A DNA stretch of 64,000 nucleotides from Acidobacteriota bacterium (GTDB lineage Bacteria; Acidobacteriota; Terriglobia; Bryobacterales; Bryobacteraceae): NCBI GenBank assembly GCA_026394075.1, contig JAPKYX010000072.1, forward strand, positions 1-64,000. The letters are read 5' to 3'. Position 1 is the stretch's first letter. Each line of letters begins with the position of its first letter. Position numbers and translations under genes: made by a program. Positions 57,920-64,000 of the stretch are shown here, one piece after another. A model generated the notes under the pieces. The model did no database searches and was not told the DNA's origin. It saw nothing but the letters and a program-made list of their open reading frames with translations.

Positions 57920-59103
57920 GATTGCGGCCCGCCACACAACCGCCGCATCTTCTCCACCAGTCCGCCGTGGATCGTGTCTGGGTGAAACCGGTCCTCATAC
58001 ATCCGCCGGGCGTTCTGGATAAGTTGGGCTCGGCGGCTGGGGTCCGCCGCCAGACGGCTGATCCGCTCGGCACAGGCTGTGGGAGCCGGATCGGTGACAC
58101 ACTCGGCGGAATCGTACTCGCGGGCCACGCGCACGGCTGATGAGTATTCCGGGGCCCAGATGAGAATGGGGCGGCGGAAGGATAGGTAGTCCAGAAACTT
58201 GGTCTTGAAGCTGGTCCGCTCTACATGAGCACAGTCGGCGTCAAAGCCCATGGGCAGTAGCAAGAGATCACTGCGACCGGCTTCAACTGCCAACTGGTCA
58301 AACGGTAGCCGTCCGCCAAACACCTTCGCCGCTGTGGCCCAGGCATCAAACTCGCCGCTCCAGCTCTGGAGGCTGCCAAAGATGCGAAAGCGGATGGCAT
58401 CCTGCTGGGAACCGTAGTCCCGGATATGGGTTACGAGCGATTCAATCATCGGTCCGTACCAATCGCCCAAGCTGCCGCCAAAAAAGATCGTGAAGGGCTG
58501 GTACTCACTCCGTGGTGGTGCCGGGTCCTCGAGGGCCATACGCGCACCTGTGGGGTAGAGCACATGGGCATTGGGATGATCACCCAATGCTTCCTTCATC
58601 CCGTCGCTGGTACACAACGCCAGATCCGCTTCACGGTAAAACTGCAGGAAGCGGGCTTCAACGCGCGGACGGAATGGCTCTGCCGCGAGAAAGGCCCCAT
58701 AGTCAAACCAGTCATTGAAACTAGCCACCAACGGCACACTCAAACGTCGTGCCAGTTGCTGGGCCGCCAGTGCTGTCCAATCCCATGACCCTGCCATGGT
58801 GAAGACCGCGTCTGGGCGGAATCTCTCCGCCGCTTGTGTCACGATCGATGGCAGCAAATGTCGGCCGTGCAGATACTCGGCTCCGTAGACCCAAGGCGCC
58901 AGACGGGTCCTCGTCAGACGCCGCCACAGCGCCGGAACCTGGAACAAGAGCGGACGGTAAGTGATGGTGTACTGATGAACCTGATCGCTATTGGTGGCGA
59001 CGAAGGTCTCAAAATCCGGTCGCTCCACGAAGTGCCGGTAGAAGGTCATCGCACTGCCCCAGGAAGGAAGTGGCGGCGTATAGCTGAGGAAGAAAATGCG
59101 CAT
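57916..59103 (-). CDS. Glycosyltransferase-like protein, GT-B fold
   Basis: 395 residues. MRIFFLSYTPPLPSWGSAMT is a usual GT-B start; later FTIFFGGSLGDWYGPMIESL, RFRIFGSLQSWSGEFDAWAT and KTKFLDYLSFRRPILIWAPE fit the C-terminal domain of poorly characterised EPS glycosyltransferases. The donor-site Glu pair is not obvious, so activity is less certain than for its neighbours. A 110-bp gap separates it from the epimerase gene upstream, one of two larger gaps in the operon. Confidence 0.82.
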   Translation of the reverse strand: MRIFFLSYTPPLPSWGSAMTFYRHFVERPDFETFVATNSDQVHQYTITYRPLLFQVPALWRRLTRTRLAPWVYGAEYLHGRHLLPSIVTQAAERFRPDAVFTMAGSWDWTALAAQQLARRLSVPLVASFNDWFDYGAFLAAEPFRPRVEARFLQFYREADLALCTSDGMKEALGDHPNAHVLYPTGARMALEDPAPPRSEYQPFTIFFGGSLGDWYGPMIESLVTHIRDYGSQQDAIRFRIFGSLQSWSGEFDAWATAAKVFGGRLPFDQLAVEAGRSDLLLLPMGFDADCAHVERTSFKTKFLDYLSFRRPILIWAPEYSSAVRVAREYDSAECVTDPAPTACAERISRLAADPSRRAQLIQNARRMYEDRFHPDTIHGGLVEKMRRLCGGPQS

Positions 59104-59213
59104 CGCTGGGCCGGGCGGCGGAACTGCCCGTGGTGGACGTTATTCGTTAGGTGGAATGAGCGTGCCGCGGCCGTCAAGAGTCAGTATCACGCGGAAGCTC
59201 TTATCACCAACGG

Positions 59214-60281
59214 TCAGGCCCGGCTTAGAGTGAGCCAATCAGGGTGCCGGTGCGCATGCTCGGCGATCCCCTCGAGTATTTGCTCCAGCGGCATTTCCAG
59301 CCGCCAGTTGAAATCACGGGCCGCCTCGGTGCTGTCCATCGCCATCCAAGGGATGTCGTACATGCGAGGTTGGGGATCGGATGCCGGTTGGTAGACGCCG
59401 AATTTCTTGTCACACCAGGCCGTCAATTGAGCCAACGACATCGCATTGGCGGGTCCGCCCCCAGCGGTATAGATCCGCTGCCCGTCACGGCGGACCGTCC
59501 GGGTTTGGGCGATGAGCAAAGCGGCCAAATCACGAGGATGAAACGCGTCGCGGGTCTGGTGGCCCAGTCCATCAAAACCGATGTATCGCAGCGGCCGGCG
59601 CCGCAGGTGAGCATTCAGCCAGAACGCGAAGATTCCCTGGGCCGCCGTGCCAAACTGCCCGGCTCCCGCCAGGACGCCGCAGCGCGTAACCCACACCGGA
59701 AAATCAAAGGCAGCACCATATTCAACCGCCATGATCTCCGACGCCAGTTTGGTGGCGCCGTACAGTGAAGTGGGGGCGGTGGTGGAAAAGCCGGCCCCAA
59801 TGCCGTCCACCGTCAGGCCCGCGGGCAGCGCCGCCGCGCTGTCGACCACGAAAGCGTGATCCTGCGCGCGCAGCGGAATCGAGATCAGCGCTGGAATCGA
59901 ATAGACACGGCTGCTGCTCAGCAGTAGGATACCTGCCTGATGCTGCCGGCAGTACTCCAGCACATTGCCCAATGCCGCCAAGTTGTGTTCGAACAACTGG
60001 CGGCTGCTGCCTGACCCCGCCACACCCGCCAGCACGCTGGGATTGGCGGCGGCGTCAATCACCCAATCGCAGGGCGGCAGAGCATCCACGTCACTGGCAC
60101 AGCGGAGATCGCCATGATAGAACTCGACCCCCTTCCTCTGCAGGCCGGCCCGGTTGGTTTCCGCGCCGGTCCGCATCAGGTTGTCAATGCCCACGAGATG
60201 CAGGCCTTCCACGCGTTCCAGTAGGCATTCGGCCAGCGCGTTGCCCACAAAGCCACAAATGCCGGTAATCAGAATCCGCAT
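59214..60281 (-). CDS. NAD-dependent nucleotide-sugar epimerase/dehydratase (extended SDR)
   Basis: 355 residues. ILITGICGFVGNALAECLLE is the GxxGxxG NAD-binding motif; LLLSSSRVYSIPAL and SLYGATKLASEIMAVEYGAA give the Ser and YxxxK catalytic residues. The order of motifs fits UDP-glucose-4-epimerase/CDP-tyvelose-epimerase relatives. It starts 3 nt after the stop of the neighbouring CDP-paratose-2-epimerase-like gene; the two probably make an unusual (deoxy)sugar donor for the EPS. Exact substrate unknown. Confidence 0.88.
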   Translation of the reverse strand: MRILITGICGFVGNALAECLLERVEGLHLVGIDNLMRTGAETNRAGLQRKGVEFYHGDLRCASDVDALPPCDWVIDAAANPSVLAGVAGSGSSRQLFEHNLAALGNVLEYCRQHQAGILLLSSSRVYSIPALISIPLRAQDHAFVVDSAAALPAGLTVDGIGAGFSTTAPTSLYGATKLASEIMAVEYGAAFDFPVWVTRCGVLAGAGQFGTAAQGIFAFWLNAHLRRRPLRYIGFDGLGHQTRDAFHPRDLAALLIAQTRTVRRDGQRIYTAGGGPANAMSLAQLTAWCDKKFGVYQPASDPQPRMYDIPWMAMDSTEAARDFNWRLEMPLEQILEGIAEHAHRHPDWLTLSRA

Positions 60282-60284
60282 GGA

Positions 60285-61355
60285 CTATACCGCGACACCC
60301 AGCCGCTTGTTCCAACTGACGGCGATCTCCTGGAAGATCACCGGCAAGCTCTTGGTAATGCTCCAGGCCGGGTAGTGCTGCTGCATCTTGCGCAGATCGC
60401 TGTAGTAGCAGATGTGATCGCCAATCCGGTTCTCGTCGACATAGCGCCAAGCCATTTTCTTGCCGGTCACCTCTTCGGCCATGGAAAAGGCTTCGACGAT
60501 CGAGCAGGAGTTAGCCTTGCCTCCGCCCAGGTTGTAGACTTCCGCCACGCGCGGTGCTTTCCAGAACTCGTACATGAAGTTGGCGACATCCTCGGAATGA
60601 ATGTTGTCGCGGACCTGCTTACCTTTGTAGCCGAAGACCCGGTACTCACGGCCTTCCACATTGCACTTGACTAGGTAGCTGAGGAAGCCGTGGAGTTCGA
60701 CACCGGCATGATTGGGCCCGGTGAGACAGCCGCCGCGCAGGCAGCAGGTAGGCATGTTGAAGTAACGGCCATACTCCTGGACCATGACATCGGCGGCCAC
60801 CTTGGAAGCCCCGAAAATAGAGTGCTTGCTCTGGTCGATAGAGAACTCTTCCGCGATACCGTGTTCGTAGGCCGGATCGGCATAGTCCCAACGGGTCTCG
60901 TGCTCGGCCAGTGCCAGCGTATTAGGCCGGTCGCCGTAAACCTTATTGGTGGACATGTGGATGAACGGCGAATCCGGGCAGAACTGCCGAGCGGCTTCCA
61001 GCAGGTGCAAGGTGCCAAGCGCATTGACCTCGAAATCGAGAAACGGTATGGCCGCCGCCCGGTCATGCGATGGCTGCGCCGCCGTGTGGATGATCAGGTC
61101 CGGCCGAAGTTGCTCCATCAGTGTCAACACGGCCGCGCGGTCACGGATGTCAAGGCTGTCATGCCGGTAGCCGGGGATCTCTTGTTGCAGTTGGCCCAAA
61201 ACCCAACTGGTGTCGCCATCGGGACCAAAAAATACGGCCCGGTGGTTGCTGTCGATTCCGGACACGGCAAAACCTAGGCGCGCAAAGGAGCGGGCCACTT
61301 CGGATCCGATTAAGCCACAGGATCCGGTCACCAATACTAACGGTTGTTGTTTCAC
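60285..61355 (-). CDS. CDP-paratose 2-epimerase-like SDR (NAD-dependent)
   Basis: 356 residues. [20 protein letters not shown] is the NAD-binding GxxGxx[72 protein letters not shown] and [16 protein letters not shown] are strongly characteristic of the group annotated as CDP-paratose/tyvelose 2-epimerases. The expected YxxxK reads FGASK ([12 protein letters not shown]), so the catalytic Tyr is Phe here, which questions classical 4-keto chemistry. No CDP-glucose cytidylyltransferase or dehydratase gene is in the window, so the true substrate may differ. It is upstream of a second epimerase by 3 nt. Confidence 0.86.
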   Translation of the reverse strand: MKQQPLVLVTGSCGLIGSEVARSFARLGFAVSGIDSNHRAVFFGPDGDTSWVLGQLQQEIPGYRHDSLDIRDRAAVLTLMEQLRPDLIIHTAAQPSHDRAAAIPFLDFEVNALGTLHLLEAARQFCPDSPFIHMSTNKVYGDRPNTLALAEHETRWDYADPAYEHGIAEEFSIDQSKHSIFGASKVAADVMVQEYGRYFNMPTCCLRGGCLTGPNHAGVELHGFLSYLVKCNVEGREYRVFGYKGKQVRDNIHSEDVANFMYEFWKAPRVAEVYNLGGGKANSCSIVEAFSMAEEVTGKKMAWRYVDENRIGDHICYYSDLRKMQQHYPAWSITKSLPVIFQEIAVSWNKRLGVAV

Positions 61356-61459
61356 TTGTGAGACCTCTCTAAACGCATCGGCGCTGTTCGCCGTTCGGAA
61401 GCGTCCGTTCTCGCCCGGAGCCGCCGCGCCCGTCAGGGATTTGCCGCTATGAAGCCGGG

Positions 61460-63328
61460 CTAATCCGCTCCTACTTGAGCCAGACCACCAGCTATCGGCT
61501 GGTCCAATGCTTCCACTGCCTGTTGGCCTGGCACGATATGGCCGCCGGAAATGGTGTACACACAGTCGTAGTTCTGAATTGAGGAGAGCCGGTGCGTCAC
61601 CACCAGCATCGTCAATGATCCCCGAAGCGCGGCCAGTGCCTCCAGAAGGCTGGTTTCAGTGGCGTGATCTAGCGCGCTGGTGGCCTCATCGAGAACCAGA
61701 ATCTGGGGCTTGCCGTACAAGGCTCGAGCCAGTCCAATGCGTTGGCGCTGCCCGCCCGACAAGCGCGTGCCTCGTTCTCCCACGATGGTGAACAAGCCGT
61801 CGGGCAGTTCGGCGGTGACAAAGCCGTGGAGCTGGGCCATGGCACAAACCTGTTCGAGCCACGCGTAGTCGATTTGGTCTTTGGGAACGCCCAGGGCAAT
61901 GTTGGCCGCGATGGTGTCGTCGATCAGGAAGATGTCCTGGGGCACATAGCCAATGGCCGCCAGCCAAGCCGGGATCAACGCCGGCGTCAAAGGTTCCCCA
62001 TCCACGAAAATAGCGCCCGCGGTAGGCTTGTGGAGGCCGAGAATGATATCCAGAAGCGTGGACTTGCCGCATCCGCTGCGGCCAACGAAAGCCACCGAGG
62101 AGTTTTTGGCAATCGTCAGAGTAGCGTCTTCAATGACGGGCCGGGCCCCGTCGTGATATCCAAAGGCGACGTGCTCCAGGCGCAGCGAATGCTTCCACTG
62201 CAGCGGATCCGCGGTCGGGAATGACGGAGTAGAAGCATCGGGATCTACCGAGGCAAACTCGTCATAGATCTCATCGAGATTGTGCGTCATGGCCCGAAGC
62301 TGGGCAATCTGCCCATAGAGCAATTGCAGCGTGGGGATCAGGCGGTAACCGGCCAAAGCTATCACGCCCAAGGTCGGCAGAATGGCGGTGAGGCTGCGGC
62401 CCTGGGCGGCCATAAACAACACTGCGGCCACCAGTCCGCCGAAGGCCAGGGGTTCGATCAAATAACGGGGGCCGTTGGAGTAAACAGGCAGCCAAATCAT
62501 CAACCGCGCCTGATCGAGAGAGTGCTGGGCAAACCGGTTGATGAAAAACTCTTCGGCCCGCTGTACCTTGACCGGCTTGATACCCCCCAGCAGTTGGCCC
62601 GCTTCATGCCAGGACCAGCGCTCGGCTTCCTTCAGTCCGTCAGAGGTCGTCGTCAGACGGCGATTGACATAGCGGAAAGCAATCAGGTAAAAGCCGCCCA
62701 AACTTCCGCCCGCGACCGCCGCGATCAGCGGATCAACCCAGCAGACGACAACCAGCAGCAACAGTATGCTCAACAGCCGGGCGATACTGTCGAGCAGCGG
62801 CAGCAATACTCCTTGGACGTAGGAAATTACATTGCCCGCCACTTTCTTCAGCAGTAGGCTGGAGTTGTTGGCCAGGAAGAAGGAGTATGGCTGTGAGGCG
62901 AGGTGCCGCAATAAGCGGAGACGAAGCCAGTGGCCAAACTCATGCCCGTAACGGACCCGGGCTACCTCGCTCATTAGATTGATCACATTACTTGAAAGTA
63001 ACAATCCGATGGCAGCAACACCAGCGGCGAAGAGCAAGGCTGTATTGTCCATCACCGGCAGGACGGCGAGCCATCGCTTGCCGAATTCGGAATGCCGGAC
63101 TTGCTCTGGATCAGCGGCGAGAGCCAGGAAAGGGAAGATCGATGTGACCCCGGCAACTTGTGCAATGCCCTGCGAGAGGATCCAAAGAAATACGGCAAGG
63201 AGCTTTCGGCGCCCATACGGGCGGGCTAACGCATAAGTGCGTTGGATAAGCTCGGTGGTGGGAGAGTCGTGGATCAAGTTGGGACTGGGTCCGTCAGATA
63301 GGAAGTTCTCAGGCGGGCGGCGCCGCAT
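61460..63328 (-). CDS. ABC transporter with fused membrane and ATPase domains (EPS flippase/exporter, PglK/MsbA-like)
   Basis: 622 residues from ATG at 63328 ([20 protein letters not shown]), which overlaps the kinase gene by 20 nt; a much longer frame to 63499 lies within that gene. The N-terminal part has about six membrane helices ([40 protein letters not shown] and others). The ATPase has Walker [10 protein letters not shown], signature [15 protein letters not shown], Walker [13 protein letters not shown] and the H-loop VVTHRLSS. In the absence of a Wzx flippase in the window, it may move the lipid-linked unit across the inner membrane, as PglK does; this is an inference. Confidence 0.9.
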   Translation of the reverse strand: MRRRPPENFLSDGPSPNLIHDSPTTELIQRTYALARPYGRRKLLAVFLWILSQGIAQVAGVTSIFPFLALAADPEQVRHSEFGKRWLAVLPVMDNTALLFAAGVAAIGLLLSSNVINLMSEVARVRYGHEFGHWLRLRLLRHLASQPYSFFLANNSSLLLKKVAGNVISYVQGVLLPLLDSIARLLSILLLLVVVCWVDPLIAAVAGGSLGGFYLIAFRYVNRRLTTTSDGLKEAERWSWHEAGQLLGGIKPVKVQRAEEFFINRFAQHSLDQARLMIWLPVYSNGPRYLIEPLAFGGLVAAVLFMAAQGRSLTAILPTLGVIALAGYRLIPTLQLLYGQIAQLRAMTHNLDEIYDEFASVDPDASTPSFPTADPLQWKHSLRLEHVAFGYHDGARPVIEDATLTIAKNSSVAFVGRSGCGKSTLLDIILGLHKPTAGAIFVDGEPLTPALIPAWLAAIGYVPQDIFLIDDTIAANIALGVPKDQIDYAWLEQVCAMAQLHGFVTAELPDGLFTIVGERGTRLSGGQRQRIGLARALYGKPQILVLDEATSALDHATETSLLEALAALRGSLTMLVVTHRLSSIQNYDCVYTISGGHIVPGQQAVEALDQPIAGGLAQVGAD

Positions 63329-64000
63329 TGCGACGATCTTTTCCAGGTGCGCTGGTCGCATAGTAATCCTGATACGTGGGTGCTCCCGCCTGTGGAATCC
63401 AGTCATTGAGTATGGTTCCGAGAACCGGTATCCCGTCTTCCTGGAAGCGGCCGCAGATTGCCTGGGCAGATTCACGGGTGGTAACGCCGGACCGGACAAC
63501 TAGAACGACACCATCGGCGCTCTTGCCAATCAGCCGTGAGTCAGGGAAGGGGAGTGCGGGGGCCGTATCGATTAGGACGAAGTCGAACTGTTCGCGTAGT
63601 GAAGCGATGATCTTCTCTAGGCGCTTGGAGAAGAAAAGTACGGCGGGCGAGGGCGTATCCGCCAGTCCATGAGTCATCACCTTCAGATCGCTGGAGGGCA
63701 GGGAAGCGTAGTAATCGGCGAACGATGTGCCGTCTACCGGAGTGCCATCAGTAAGCAGGTCACTGAGGCCCTGTGTCTCGGGAAGTCCGAGGAAGCGATG
63801 AAGCCGGGCCCGCCGGAGATCGGCGTCGACGAGCAGAACCGAATGGCCGCTCTCGGCCATGGCCATCGCCAAGTTTGCGCTGAGCGTTGTTTTTCCTTCG
63901 CCGGGTCCCACGCTGGTGATGACGTAGACCGCGCTGTGGCCCGCCGGCTTCGACCGGAGGATCGATGTAAAGGCGTGGCGAAATGATTCGGTCAGGGCGG
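63309..64000 (-). CDS. BY-kinase (CpsD/Wzc-type tyrosine autokinase), cut by window end
   Basis: The frame continues past the window edge: before the Walker A motif the translation reads LTESFRHAFTSILRSKPAGH then VYVITSVGPGEGKTT, the usual start of the kinase domain of CpsD/CapB/Wzc proteins. The GTG at 63911 is only the Val of SVGPGEGKT. Walker A' is SVLLVDADLRRARLH and Walker B is FDFVLIDTAPALPF. The C-terminal tail has clustered tyrosines (TYQDYYATSAPG) for autophosphorylation. It controls EPS chain length or export. A Wzz-like part may be upstream outside the window. Confidence 0.92.
   Translation of the reverse strand, partial: ALTESFRHAFTSILRSKPAGHSAVYVITSVGPGEGKTTLSANLAMAMAESGHSVLLVDADLRRARLHRFLGLPETQGLSDLLTDGTPVDGTSFADYYASLPSSDLKVMTHGLADTPSPAVLFFSKRLEKIIASLREQFDFVLIDTAPALPFPDSRLIGKSADGVVLVVRSGVTTRESAQAICGRFQEDGIPVLGTILNDWIPQAGAPTYQDYYATSAPGKDRRNAAPPA

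Overview
The window reads as a chromosomal segment of a GC-rich Acidobacteriota bacterium, most likely of the Solibacter/Bryobacter/Paludibaculum type. This is an inference from paired PSD1-type (DUF1549/DUF1553) and DUF1501 genes, an exosortase locus with PEP-CTERM substrates ending in VPEPG(F/L)YGAL, large TPR lipoproteins, and a long dense exopolysaccharide (EPS) operon. No rRNA, tRNA or CRISPR array was seen.

Left part (1-19 kb): the 3' end of a phosphoketolase gene, two divergent PSD1/DUF1501 gene pairs, and a regulated sugar module. That module has a secreted GH38-type alpha-mannosidase-like enzyme, an APC permease and a LacI-type regulator on the minus strand, with a ROK sugar kinase and a SIS-domain sugar-phosphate protein on the plus strand. 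Four sites sharing the core CA(A/G)GCG(C/A)TTG sit in the two divergent promoter regions, which suggests one LacI-family regulon covering both modules. The ROK gene appears to carry a one-base frameshift in a G6 run near its start.

18.5-22.9 kb: a small nucleotidyltransferase gene overlaps by 4 nt a 1108-residue protein. That protein has an N-terminal GHMP (fucokinase-like) kinase half and a C-terminal UDPGP-type pyrophosphorylase half, a likely one-protein sugar activation route.

22.9-39.4 kb: the exosortase region. It contains two lipoprotein TPR proteins, three PEP-CTERM proteins, a five-gene operon (exosortase, EpsI, three secreted proteins of unknown role), a WecA-type initiating glycosyltransferase and a specialised NusG paralogue. 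A secreted protein made of eight 32-residue repeats, each with two cysteines, is encoded divergently from the exosortase. It is the strongest candidate here for an undescribed component.

39.4-46.6 kb: a secreted protein with five Ig-like repeats and an unassigned barrel-like C-terminal part, then a visibly less GC-rich stretch with an IS630-type transposase relic, a methyltransferase, a glycosyltransferase and decayed sequence.

46.6-64 kb: an EPS operon on the minus strand, mostly with 1-13 nt overlaps. It runs from a BY-kinase (CpsD type, cut by the window end) through an ABC flippase/exporter, two nucleotide-sugar epimerases, six group-1-like glycosyltransferases, one intact and one broken GT2 gene, two hexapeptide acetyltransferases and a Wzy-like polymerase. 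WecA-type priming, the kinase, the polymerase and the exosortase/EpsI genes fit the usual pairing of exosortase with EPS production.
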